DNA of 64,000 nt from an uncultured Paracoccaceae bacterium (lineage in GTDB: Bacteria > Pseudomonadota > Alphaproteobacteria > Rhodobacterales > Rhodobacteraceae), in contig CANLQO010000001.1 of NCBI GenBank assembly GCA_947493335.1, positions 558,001-622,000 of the forward strand, read 5' to 3'. This document shows positions 26,662 to 34,836 of this stretch, piece by piece. Every line of letters starts with the position of its first letter. The first letter of the stretch is position 1. A program made the translations under genes and the position numbers. The notes beneath the pieces were generated by a model that did not search any database, was not told where the DNA came from, and was given only the letters and a program-made list of their open reading frames with translations.

Positions 26662-26736
26662 TGGCAGTCCCTAGGGGAATCGAACCCCTCTTTCCAGGTT
26701 GAAAACCTGGCGTCCTAACCGATAGACGAAGGGACC
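26662..26736 (-). tRNA. tRNA-Glu (anticodon TTC)
   Basis: Read on the minus strand, GGTCCCTTCGTC opens the molecule and AGGGACTGCCA closes it with an encoded CCA. The anticodon arm is CCAGG-TTTTCAA-CCTGG, giving anticodon TTC. The T arm is GAGGGGTTCGATTCCCCT. The D arm TCTATCGGTTAGGA is normal for Glu. The first acceptor pair is G-T. It lies after recJ on the same strand. Confidence 0.96.
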
Positions 26737-26823
26737 GCACTTGGTGAGGCGCGTTTTAGGGAAAGCCGCAGGTAAGGGCAAGAGGATTCTGGCAAGAGAT
26801 TGCCACAAATTTTCAGGCGCGTT

Positions 26824-28566
26824 TCAGGCAGGTGCGGCATCTTCAAGACGCAGCTGTGGGCTTTGCCGACCACGCCACGTGTTGACCTCAAGCCGGCCCG
26901 CCAAATGGAACCGCGCACCGCCGTGTCCGGTCAGCATCGGCCCCAGCGGACCGTCCATCGCGCCAAAGGCGATGGCATCAATCCGCGCGCCCAGCCCGTC
27001 GCCAAAGGTGACCTTCAAATGTCCCGTTCCGACCTCTTTGGCAAAGAGGATCTGACAATCGGGAAAGGCAAATCGCGGGGCAGGGGCACCCGCGCCAAAG
27101 GGGCCAGCGGCCTCGAACATTTCGATCAGCTCGACCGTGGCGGCACCGGGCATCAGCACGCCGTCCAGTCTTAGATCCGCAGGGCCCAGCGAATCGGCAC
27201 CCTGTCGTGCCAGTAGTTCCTCAAGCCGCGCCATCGCCGGTTCCAGTTTGTCGCGCAGCAGCGTCAGACCTGCGGCCATCTTGTGACCGCCGCCCTTTTC
27301 CAGCAGCCCCTCGGTGGCAAGCCGCTGGATGGCGGCGCCGAGATCGATCCCCGCGACCGACCGCCCCGATCCTTTGCCAATATCGCCGTCAAATCCGATC
27401 ACGATTGCGGGGCGGTTAGTCTGTTCTTTCAGGCGCGAGGCGACAATGCCGACCACGCCGGGGTGCCAGCCGTCCGCCGCCGCCCAAACAAGCGCGCCAT
27501 CACTGCCGCGTGTCTCGGCCTGTTCAAGCGCGAGCGCGCGCACGTCTGCCTCGACCGCGCGCCGTTCGGTGTTCAACTCATCCAGCTTGTCGGCCAGATC
27601 AGCCGCCTCTTGCGCATTGTCGGTCGACAGCAGGCGCGCACCCAGATCAGCCTTGCCGATGCGGCCACCGGCATTCACGCGCGGCCCTAACAGAAACCCC
27701 AAATGATAAGACGTCGGCGCGGTATCAAGCCCCGCCACATCGGCCAGAGCGCGCAGCCCGATCCGGTCGCGCCGCGCCATCACCGTCAGCCCCTGCCGCA
27801 CCAGCGCACGATTCACGCCGATCAACGGGGCCACGTCTGCCACTGTTGCCAATGCCACCAGATCAAGCAGCGCCATCAGGTCCGGGCCCTTCTGGCCTGC
27901 GGCTTTCAATTGCCGGTTCGCCTCAACCAGCATCAGGAACACGACGGCGGCGGCGCAAAGATGCGCCAGATCACCGCTTTCATCCTGCCGGTTCGGGTTC
28001 ACCACGGCCAGTGCATCGGGCAGGGTTTCAGCGCCCAAATGGTGGTCCAGAACGATCACATCCGCGCCAACTGCCGCAGCAATCGGGCCGTGGCTAAGCG
28101 TGCCGCAATCCACGCAAATGATCAGGTCGTGGTCGCGTGCAAGCGCCGCCATCGCTTCATCGTTGGGGCCATACCCCTCATCAATCCGGTCGGGGATATA
28201 AAGGGTCGCCTGTCGTCCCATGTCGCGCAGCCATGAAATCAGCAGCGCCGCGGATGACCCGCCATCCACGTCATAATCCGCAAAAATCGCGATCCGCTCT
28301 GACTGTTCAACCGCCCGCAAAAACCGCGCCGCCGCCGCACCCATGTCGCGCAGATCCAGCGGATCAGGCAACAGATCACGCAGGGTGGGTGCCAGAAAGT
28401 CCTGCGCGGCTTCAGGTGCGATGCCGCGCCGTACCAGCGTGCGACAAACCGGGGCAGGCAGGCCCGTCACCTGCGCCATCGCTTCTGATAGCCGGTCCTC
28501 TTCACCACCGGGGCCAACCCAGCGGCGCCCCGTGGCAGAGCTCTCAACTTGCAAAAATGCGGGCAT
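26824..28566 (-). CDS. recJ: single-stranded-DNA-specific 5'-3' exonuclease RecJ
   Basis: About 580 residues. It degrades single-stranded DNA 5' to 3' in RecF-pathway recombination, mismatch and base-excision repair. DHH-family motifs are visible: IFADYDVDGGSSAALL (motif I), VDCGTLSHGP, and VLDHHLGAE (the DHH). DHHA1-type motifs follow with GPRVNAGGRIGKADLGA and KGGGHKMAAGL. The start at 28566 is preferred from family N-termini (MPAFLQVESSATGRRW); ATGs at 28575 and 28584 and a GTG at 28587 are in frame. It follows glpX and hom on the same strand. Confidence 0.95.
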   Translation of the reverse strand: MPAFLQVESSATGRRWVGPGGEEDRLSEAMAQVTGLPAPVCRTLVRRGIAPEAAQDFLAPTLRDLLPDPLDLRDMGAAAARFLRAVEQSERIAIFADYDVDGGSSAALLISWLRDMGRQATLYIPDRIDEGYGPNDEAMAALARDHDLIICVDCGTLSHGPIAAAVGADVIVLDHHLGAETLPDALAVVNPNRQDESGDLAHLCAAAVVFLMLVEANRQLKAAGQKGPDLMALLDLVALATVADVAPLIGVNRALVRQGLTVMARRDRIGLRALADVAGLDTAPTSYHLGFLLGPRVNAGGRIGKADLGARLLSTDNAQEAADLADKLDELNTERRAVEADVRALALEQAETRGSDGALVWAAADGWHPGVVGIVASRLKEQTNRPAIVIGFDGDIGKGSGRSVAGIDLGAAIQRLATEGLLEKGGGHKMAAGLTLLRDKLEPAMARLEELLARQGADSLGPADLRLDGVLMPGAATVELIEMFEAAGPFGAGAPAPRFAFPDCQILFAKEVGTGHLKVTFGDGLGARIDAIAFGAMDGPLGPMLTGHGGARFHLAGRLEVNTWRGRQSPQLRLEDAAPA

Positions 28567-28627
28567 ATCTGGCATATCCTTCATCACTCACCACTATATC
28601 CAGTGTGAGCTTGGGGCGCTACCCGCT

Positions 28628-28661
28628 CTTTCTTTTGAATGCAAATATGCCCGCCGGAGGC
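28628..28661 (-). repeat. dispersed 3'-end repeat, copy 3 (CCTCCGGCGG head, CATTCAAAAGAAAG tail)
   Basis: On the minus strand: GCCTCCGGCGGGC, ATATTTG, then CATTCAAAAGAAAG. It begins eight bases after the glpX stop, in the direction of glpX transcription, so it is placed as a 3'-end or terminator element between glpX and recJ. Confidence 0.75.
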
Positions 28662-28669
28662 ACCGACCC

Positions 28670-29635
28670 TTACGCCACGGGGTTGCGGTAGATCATGTGG
28701 CGTACCGATCCGGTCTTGGACCGCATCAGAATCGTCTCGGCTGTGACAAATCCAACCTCGCGCTTGATGCCCGGCAAAAGCGATCCATCAGTGACACCCG
28801 TGGCGGCAAAGATCACATCGCCGGTGACCATGTCATCACGGGTATAGACCCGGTCGAAATTGGTGATCCCGGCCTTGCTGGCGCGGCCGCGTTCGTCGTC
28901 ATTGCGGAACAAAAGCTTGCCGTAAATCTGTCCGCCCATGCATTTGAGTGCGGCCGCGGCCAGCACACCTTCGGGCGCGCCGCCGGATCCCATGTACATG
29001 TCGATGCCGGTCTTGGCAGGCTCTGCGCAATGCATCACGCCCGCCACGTCGCCATCGGTGATCAAGCGGATTGCAGCGCCTGTGCTGCGCAATTCGGCAA
29101 TCATATCTTCGTGGCGCGGGCGTTCCAGCACGCAAACGGTGATATCCTCTGTCGAACACCCCTTGGCAGCGGCCAGCGCGCTGACACGTTCTGCGGGCGA
29201 CATGGTCAGCGTGACAACGCCGGGCTTGAAACCGGGGCCAATCGCCAGTTTGTCCATGTAGACATCCGGCGCATGCAGCATCGACCCGCGCGGTCCCATC
29301 GCAATCACGGCCAGCGCATTGGGCATGTCCTTTGCGGTCAGCGTCGTGCCTTCCAACGGGTCAAGCGCGATATCCACGCCCGGACCTGTGCCGGTGCCAA
29401 CCTCTTCACCAATATAAAGCATCGGGGCTTCGTCGCGTTCGCCTTCACCGATCACAACAACACCTGCGATATCCAGCCGATTAAGCTGCGTGCGCATGGC
29501 ATCCACCGCGGCCTGATCGGCGGCCTTTTCGTCACCGCGCCCGATCAGCGAGGCACAGGCGATAGCGGCAGCTTCGGACACGCGGGCAAGGCCCAGCGAT
29601 AGGTTGCGGTCGTTGAAATCGGGGGCTTTGGCCAT
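28670..29635 (-). CDS. glpX: class II fructose-1,6-bisphosphatase
   Basis: A 321-residue GlpX-type phosphatase of gluconeogenesis (and the Calvin cycle in some relatives), removing the 1-phosphate of fructose 1,6-bisphosphate. The metal/phosphate motif DPLEGTT is near residue 92, after VVIGEGERDEAPML. MGSGGAPEGVLAAAALKCMG and ATGVTDGSLLPG are further hallmarks. GAGGAG lies eight bases before the ATG. It stands between hom and recJ on the same strand, an order I recognise from other Rhodobacterales. Confidence 0.96.
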   Translation of the reverse strand: MAKAPDFNDRNLSLGLARVSEAAAIACASLIGRGDEKAADQAAVDAMRTQLNRLDIAGVVVIGEGERDEAPMLYIGEEVGTGTGPGVDIALDPLEGTTLTAKDMPNALAVIAMGPRGSMLHAPDVYMDKLAIGPGFKPGVVTLTMSPAERVSALAAAKGCSTEDITVCVLERPRHEDMIAELRSTGAAIRLITDGDVAGVMHCAEPAKTGIDMYMGSGGAPEGVLAAAALKCMGGQIYGKLLFRNDDERGRASKAGITNFDRVYTRDDMVTGDVIFAATGVTDGSLLPGIKREVGFVTAETILMRSKTGSVRHMIYRNPVA

Positions 29636-29753
29636 GGTGCGGCTCCTCTAATGACGTGCCCGACCTAAACCCTTCATTGGCACTGACCTCAAGGCTGTTT
29701 GCGCTAAACCAAGGCAATCCCGCCTGCAATCAATGCGGTGTCGTCGTGTCCCG

Positions 29754-31040
29754 TCAGACCGCTTCGATCCGAATGGCGACCGGGTCGCCAGTCACAACGC
29801 CCGTGGCGGCAAAGTCCGCAATCGCCTCGTTCAGGGCGGCGCGGGTGGTCTTATGCGTCACGATCAATACCGGTGCCGCAGCGTCCGCATGGTCATACTG
29901 GCGCATGCGGTCGATCGAGATACCGGCATCGCCCAGGGCCGTGGCGATCTTGGCCAGGGCCCCGGGTTTATCGATCAGTTGCAGGCGCAGGTAGTATGGT
30001 GCGGCCACCGATCCCTGCGCGGCGCGGGCCTTGCGCAAGCCTTTGGCCGGTTCGCCAAAGACCGTGCCACGTACGCCGCGCGCGATGTCCATAACGTCGC
30101 CCATCACGGCACTGGCGGTCGGGCCTTCGCCCGCGCCGGGGCCGCGCAGAACAATCTGACTGACCGCATCACCTTCGAGCACCACCATATTTGTGCCGCC
30201 CTGCAATTGACCCAAGGGAGAGGCCGCAGGCACCAGACAGGGCGACATGCGCTGTTCCAGCCCGCGACCGGTCATCTGCGCCACGCCCAGAAGCTTGATC
30301 TTGTAGCCCATGTCGGCGGCCCGATTGATGTCTTCGATGGTGACAGAGCCGATGCCCTCTAGTGCAACGGCGTCAAAGTCGACCTGCGTGCCAAAGGCGA
30401 TTGCTGACAGGATGGCCAGCTTGTGACCCGCGTCGATGCCGCCCACATCAAGTTCGGGGTCAGCTTCGAGATAGCCAAGCTGATTGGCCTCGTCGAACAC
30501 TTCTTCATAGCTCAGCCCTGCGTCCTGCATCCGGGTCAGGATGTAGTTACAGCTACCGTTCATCACGCCCATGATGCGGGTGATCTCGTTCCCGGCAAGA
30601 CCTTCGGTAAGCGCCTTTACGACCGGAATGCCGCCCGCAACAGCGGCCTCATAACGGATAACGCGCCCGGCATCTTCGGCCATCACCGCAAGCGCCTGAC
30701 CGTGGACGGCCAGCATCGCCTTATTCGCGGTCACGACGTCCTTGCCCGCTTTCAACGCGGCCTCGGTTGCGTCCTTGGCGGGGCCTTCATCGCCACCGAT
30801 AAGTTCGACAAAAACATCCACGTCATCGCGGGTTGCAACCGCAACGGCGTCATCTTCCCAGGCATATTTGCTCAGGTCCACATCGCGGTTTTTGGACTTG
30901 CTGCGGGCTGTGACTGCCACGATCTCGACCGGGCGGCCTGCGCGGCGCGCCAGCAAATCGGCTTGCTGCTGCACGATCTTGACGACCCCCACACCAACGG
31001 TGCCCAGTCCGGCAATGCCAAGGCGCAATGGTTCTGTCAT
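29754..31040 (-). CDS. hom: homoserine dehydrogenase
   Basis: A 428-residue enzyme reducing aspartate-semialdehyde to homoserine for threonine and methionine synthesis. The NAD(P)-binding N-terminus has GIAGLGTVGVGVVKI. The catalytic domain includes GIPVVKALTEGLAGNEITR and GVMNGSCNYILTRM, followed by EADPELDVGGIDAGHKLAIL with the usual catalytic residues. A C-terminal ACT domain (about 350-428; LIDKPGALAKIATALGDAGI) gives feedback control, usually by threonine. GGAG precedes the ATG. Confidence 0.97.
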   Translation of the reverse strand: MTEPLRLGIAGLGTVGVGVVKIVQQQADLLARRAGRPVEIVAVTARSKSKNRDVDLSKYAWEDDAVAVATRDDVDVFVELIGGDEGPAKDATEAALKAGKDVVTANKAMLAVHGQALAVMAEDAGRVIRYEAAVAGGIPVVKALTEGLAGNEITRIMGVMNGSCNYILTRMQDAGLSYEEVFDEANQLGYLEADPELDVGGIDAGHKLAILSAIAFGTQVDFDAVALEGIGSVTIEDINRAADMGYKIKLLGVAQMTGRGLEQRMSPCLVPAASPLGQLQGGTNMVVLEGDAVSQIVLRGPGAGEGPTASAVMGDVMDIARGVRGTVFGEPAKGLRKARAAQGSVAAPYYLRLQLIDKPGALAKIATALGDAGISIDRMRQYDHADAAAPVLIVTHKTTRAALNEAIADFAATGVVTGDPVAIRIEAV

Positions 31041-31096
31041 GGGGTGGCTCCGGGGTCTGAATTCTGTGTTGGGGTCTCGTTAGCGAAAAGGCGAGG

Positions 31097-31408
31097 TTAC
31101 CGCAACGGGCCGGTTGCAATGCCCGCCCGCATGCGGTTCCGGGTGGGGCCGTCGATAATGGCCCCGCGCAATGCTGCGGCCCGGGCCTGCAGAGCCGCGA
31201 TGCGCCCATCAAGTCCGGCATCCGGCGCAGGCTGCAGGCGCTGTGCTTCTGCTGCGGCCAAAACCGGCCCCAAGGGGACCAACGCAGGGTAATCTGCCCG
31301 GGCGGCATCGGCACTGACCCGATCCTGCAACGCCGGGAAAGGGGTGCAGGCCGTAGCCAATAGCAGGATCAAAGGCAGGATGGGGCGCACGGGATCTCTT
31401 TTCTTCAT
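31097..31408 (-). CDS. small putative lipoprotein
   Basis: A 103-residue protein with a lipoprotein signal: a basic start MKKRD, a hydrophobic stretch ILPLILLLATAC, and Cys21 as the predicted lipid attachment site. The mature part is Ala/Arg-rich and helical (AALQARAAALRG). No known domain is recognised. It reads in the same direction as hom with 56 bases between, and diverges from the TetR gene. Confidence 0.6.
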   Translation of the reverse strand: MKKRDPVRPILPLILLLATACTPFPALQDRVSADAARADYPALVPLGPVLAAAEAQRLQPAPDAGLDGRIAALQARAAALRGAIIDGPTRNRMRAGIATGPLR

Positions 31409-31470
31409 GTTGGCTGCGATCTTATCGGTCCGCCAAACCGGGGGAAAGGCCGCGTTGGGGGCTTTTCAAA

Positions 31471-31484
31471 TGAACGCACGTTCA
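31471..31484. promoter_or_regulatory. palindromic operator-like site upstream of the TetR regulator
   Basis: TGAACG-CA-CGTTCA is a near-perfect inverted repeat ending 13 bases before the TetR-family ATG. Paired TGAACG/CGTTCA half-sites of this kind are common for TetR-family regulators, so autoregulation is likely. It may also affect the divergent lipoprotein gene 62 bases away. Confidence 0.6.
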
Positions 31485-31497
31485 GTTAGATGGGCGC

Positions 31498-32085
31498 ATG
31501 GCACGCAAACAAGGCTCTCACTCTGACATCACCGGCCCCAAAGTGCGCGAGGCCGCGCTGCGGCTGATCGCCCAGCATGGCTATGCGGCTGTGTCGATGC
31601 GCCAGATCGCGGGTGAGGTCGGCGTGCAGGCGGGCGCGCTTTACAACTATATCGCAGACAAGCAATCGCTGCTGTTTGATCTGATGCAAAGCCACATGGA
31701 TGAGGTGCTGACCGCAGCGGCAAGGGAAGATCTGACCGGCGATCCGGTTGCCGCTCTTGAACGCTTTACCGCGTTTCACATCCGGTTTCATCTGCCGCGC
31801 CGGGATCAGGTCTTTGTCTCATATATGGAGCTGCGCAACCTTGATCCGGACAATTTCACCCGGATCGAAGCCATGCGCCGCGCCTACGAGGACCGGTTAG
31901 AGGCGATCCTCAAGGCTGGGGTCGCGGCGGGTGTCTTTGCCGTTGCCGACACACGCGTCACGACATTGGGGCTGATTGCGCTGCTGACAGGCATCACCAA
32001 TTGGTATGATCCTGATGGGCGGCTGGATATCGATACAGTGCAGGCGATCTATACCGAACTCGTGCGCAAGGCCGTCGCGGCCTGA
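31498..32085 (+). CDS. TetR/AcrR family transcriptional regulator
   Basis: A 195-residue repressor-type protein. The N-terminal helix-turn-helix (about residues 12-60) has AALRLIAQHGYAAVSMRQIAG followed in the recognition region by GALYNYIADKQSLLFDL; the first part is given here as its core pattern. The C-terminal all-helical domain binds an unknown ligand, and the resemblance in length and tail to FadR-like acyl-CoA regulators of TetR type is only suggestive. A palindromic site lies just upstream. The next gene, a hydroxyacid dehydrogenase, follows by 90 bases and could be a target. Confidence 0.9.
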   Translation: MARKQGSHSDITGPKVREAALRLIAQHGYAAVSMRQIAGEVGVQAGALYNYIADKQSLLFDLMQSHMDEVLTAAAREDLTGDPVAALERFTAFHIRFHLPRRDQVFVSYMELRNLDPDNFTRIEAMRRAYEDRLEAILKAGVAAGVFAVADTRVTTLGLIALLTGITNWYDPDGRLDIDTVQAIYTELVRKAVAA

Positions 32086-32175
32086 CCGCAAGCCCTTGAA
32101 TTCTGTCGCAATCAGGCTTGCGGCCCTGTGCTTCGCCGTCCACCTTGCCCCCAAACACCAAGGGGAGGCGTGGTG

Positions 32176-33120
32176 ATGAAGGTAGGGTTTATAGGTCTGG
32201 GGAATGTCGGCGCGAAGCTGGCAGGCAGTCTGCTGCGCAATGGGCACGATCTTGTGGTCTATGACCTTGATCCCGCACTGGTGCAGGGTTTCACCGACCG
32301 GGGCGCTGTGGCAGGCACAGGACCCGCCCAAATGATGCGCGATTGTGAGGCGGTCATAACCTGTTTGCCATCGCCTGCAGCCTGCGAGGCTGTTGTCACC
32401 GAGATGATGCCAGAGGTCGGACCGGGCAAAATCTGGATGGAAATGTCCACCACCGACGCCGAAGACGTGGCGCGTCTGGGTGCCATGGTCGTGGCCAAGG
32501 GCGGGGCGGCTGTCGAATGTCCGGTCTCTGGCGGATGCCACCGCGCCGATACCGGCAATATCAGCATCTTTGCAGGGTGTGACCGGCCCACGTTTGAGCG
32601 TGTCCTGCCACTTTTGACCACGCTTGGACGCAGGGTGCTGCATACCGGCGAGATGGGCACGGCCAGCAAACTGAAAGTCATGACCAATTATCTGGCCACC
32701 GCCAACCTTCTGACGGTCTGCGAGGCGATGGTCACGATGAAAGCGGCTGGTCTGGACCTCGCGACGACCTATGAGGCGATCAAGATCAGCTCTGGCACAT
32801 CATTCGTGCATGAAACCGAAAGTCAGATGATCCTCAACGGGTGCCGGGACATCAACTTTACCATGGACCTTGTAAAAAAGGACATCGGACTGTTTGACGA
32901 TATCGCAAAGGCGCATGATGTACCGCTTGAGATCAGCCCGTTGATGGTTTCGATCTTTGAAGATGGGATCAAACGGTATGGCCCACGCGCCCAATCGGAT
33001 GAAATTATCCGCCGTCTGGAAGAGGCGACAGGCCTTGATATCACGGCCCCCGGTTTCCCGTCCGAAATGATCGACGATGAACCCGAAGAACCGGGGTATG
33101 AGGTTGTCCCGCCACGCTGA
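32176..33120 (+). CDS. NAD(P)-dependent beta-hydroxyacid dehydrogenase (3-hydroxyisobutyrate dehydrogenase family)
   Basis: A 314-residue oxidoreductase. The Rossmann motif is VGFIGLGNVGAKLA at residues 3-16. The substrate motif is VECPVSGGCHRADTG, where relatives have DAPVSGG. The catalytic lysine sits in ASKLKVMTNYL (G-x3-K-x2-N). Members oxidise 3-hydroxyisobutyrate, tartronate semialdehyde products, or related acids; the exact substrate is unclear. A long acidic tail (DDEPEEPG) is unusual for the family. The start at 32176 has GGGAGG upstream. Confidence 0.88.
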   Translation: MKVGFIGLGNVGAKLAGSLLRNGHDLVVYDLDPALVQGFTDRGAVAGTGPAQMMRDCEAVITCLPSPAACEAVVTEMMPEVGPGKIWMEMSTTDAEDVARLGAMVVAKGGAAVECPVSGGCHRADTGNISIFAGCDRPTFERVLPLLTTLGRRVLHTGEMGTASKLKVMTNYLATANLLTVCEAMVTMKAAGLDLATTYEAIKISSGTSFVHETESQMILNGCRDINFTMDLVKKDIGLFDDIAKAHDVPLEISPLMVSIFEDGIKRYGPRAQSDEIIRRLEEATGLDITAPGFPSEMIDDEPEEPGYEVVPPR

Positions 33121-33176
33121 GACTGGCCTTCACCACCGGGCTGGCGTAAAGGCGGTGGACGAAAGGGAAGGTGGCG

Positions 33177-33668
33177 ATGTTCCAACCGGATCAAGATGGG
33201 GTCTATGCCCGCGTGACTGTGGCACCGTCGCGGCGGATACTGGCGCTTGTCATCCTTTATGGGCTTGGGGCGTTTCTGCTGTATCTGGCCTTTGGCAGCC
33301 TTGCAGGGATCGGCGGTGCCGCAGTCCTGATTATCCTGGCGGGATGTTGTCTTTGGGCCGGTGAACAGATGCGCCGCTCAGCTGACATCGAGATTTTGCT
33401 GACTGATGACGGTGTGACCACAAGTGACGGGCTTGTGCTGGCAACGATGGACAACATCGCAGCCGTCAATCGCGGTGCGTTGGCGGCGAAACCGTCCACC
33501 GGGTTCACATTGATCCTCAGGACGCCGCAAGCCCGATCATGGCGACCGGGTTTGTGGTGGCGACTGGGCCGCCGCGTCGGTATTGGCGGTATCACAGGTG
33601 CAGGCGCGGCCAAGTTCATGGCCGAGCAGATTGCATTCCGTTTATCGGATCGGAACGATCCCGCTTAG
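33177..33668 (+). CDS. hypothetical protein with two transmembrane segments
   Basis: A 163-residue protein with two hydrophobic segments at about 22-40 (ALVILYGLGAFLLYLAF) and 44-62 (IGGAAVLIILAGCCLWAG), then a soluble C-terminal domain of about 95 residues with beta-rich character (DIEILLTDDGVTTSDGLVLA). I do not recognise the family; the layout resembles small PH-like membrane proteins. The ATG at 33177 follows GGAAGG. Its TAG overlaps the stop of the convergent TadE-like gene (TTAG). Confidence 0.6.
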   Translation: MFQPDQDGVYARVTVAPSRRILALVILYGLGAFLLYLAFGSLAGIGGAAVLIILAGCCLWAGEQMRRSADIEILLTDDGVTTSDGLVLATMDNIAAVNRGALAAKPSTGFTLILRTPQARSWRPGLWWRLGRRVGIGGITGAGAAKFMAEQIAFRLSDRNDPA

Positions 33669-34291
33669 CAGAAGGTTTTGCTCGGGTCCTGCGCGGGATC
33701 GTTGTTCCAGCACAGCGATTGGGTAAAGCGCGGGCTGATCACGGTAAAGGTTCCCATCTCAAAAGCGTTCAGAGACGAGGCCAAAATCGGCTCATAGGGC
33801 GGTTCATAGTCTGACCACGTCTCAACCACGATGATCCGCTCGTCGTGGGTCATCTGCGGCAGGCGCGTTTCAAGGTTTGCCATATCCGACGCCTTCAGGA
33901 CAGGCTTGAGCGTATTGCGACGCTTCGACCAGACGCGCATCAGGTCTCCGGTGGTGACGGCCGGATCGGAGGGATCATCGGATTCCCACCGGACCACGGT
34001 GATCCGCAGTTCCGGGTTGGGATCGTGAAGCGACAGGAATTCCAAAAGGTCACGCGTGCCATTCAGATAGGCCGCATTCACAAGGCCATCTTCGCGGCTC
34101 AGCATGTCGGCAATCGTCAGCGCGGCTTTCTCGCTGATCGCTTCAGTGCGATAGGCATCGAAATAGACAAGCGTCGACAAGAAAGCCCAGGACAGCAGCG
34201 GAACCATCAGCAGTGTTTCCACCGCGACGCTTCCCTCTTCGTCATTGCGCCACGTGCGCCAGAACTCGGCAACCTTTTTACCCAGGATCAT
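33665..34291 (-). CDS. TadE/TadG-like pilus-assembly protein
   Basis: A 208-residue protein with the type IV-like leader region seen in Tad minor pilins: a basic start, then the E-rich junction EEGSVAVETLLMVPLL, followed by one hydrophobic segment (residues about 22-42) and a long extracytoplasmic part. Two cysteines occur near the end (LCWNND, TFC). It is third in a run of three genes joined by four-base overlaps, all of TadE/TadG type. The rest of a tad locus (CpaA, CpaF, TadBC, Flp) is not in this window. Confidence 0.75.
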   Translation of the reverse strand: MILGKKVAEFWRTWRNDEEGSVAVETLLMVPLLSWAFLSTLVYFDAYRTEAISEKAALTIADMLSREDGLVNAAYLNGTRDLLEFLSLHDPNPELRITVVRWESDDPSDPAVTTGDLMRVWSKRRNTLKPVLKASDMANLETRLPQMTHDERIIVVETWSDYEPPYEPILASSLNAFEMGTFTVISPRFTQSLCWNNDPAQDPSKTFC

Positions 34292-34836
34292 TGGAATGGC
34301 TCCATCACATACGACGAGGTGGCAACAAGCGCGTAGGCACCACCGCTTTTCTTCGGGATCGCCTTGCCAAGGCCAGAGGTTGGCAACATCGGATCAAACA
34401 GCACGCAGGCGCGCAGGATCATCAATTCGTTGTTGTCACCGGTATTGTTAAAGACCACGGCAGGCTGGTTGACGATGCTGCGGTCGACGCAGTCGATGTC
34501 ACCCACGCTGGCAAAATTGCGCGGCTCGCGCACCATCATCTCAAGCCGGATGTTGTCCAGACAATTTGGAATGATGCTGGCCACCTCGCAGATGCGGGCT
34601 GACAGGTTTTCGTTGGTTGGATCGTCGATCCAGCCGATCCGCACCTCGCGCACTGTGACGTCAAGCCCGCGCTCCAGCATCACGTGCCGTGTGGACAGCA
34701 CCCCGCCTTCGTAGGCGGATGTGAACAGGATCAGGTAGAACGGCAGGATCAGGATGAATTCCAGAGTGCCAGAGCCGTCTTCCTCTGCCCGAAAGGCGCG
34801 CAGACGCTTGGTCAGTTTGGTCATAATACGCATCAT
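34288..34836 (-). CDS. TadE family pilus-assembly protein
   Basis: A 182-residue protein with the TadE pattern: RAFRAEEDGSGTLEFILILP followed by a hydrophobic helix, then a soluble domain. The conserved Glu five residues after the glycine, used by the prepilin peptidase system, is present (E-F after T-L). Cysteines in ICEVASIIPNC and DCVDRS may form disulfides outside the inner membrane. Both ends overlap the flanking genes by four bases, so the three proteins are made together. Confidence 0.8.
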   Translation of the reverse strand: MMRIMTKLTKRLRAFRAEEDGSGTLEFILILPFYLILFTSAYEGGVLSTRHVMLERGLDVTVREVRIGWIDDPTNENLSARICEVASIIPNCLDNIRLEMMVREPRNFASVGDIDCVDRSIVNQPAVVFNNTGDNNELMILRACVLFDPMLPTSGLGKAIPKKSGGAYALVATSSYVMEPFQ

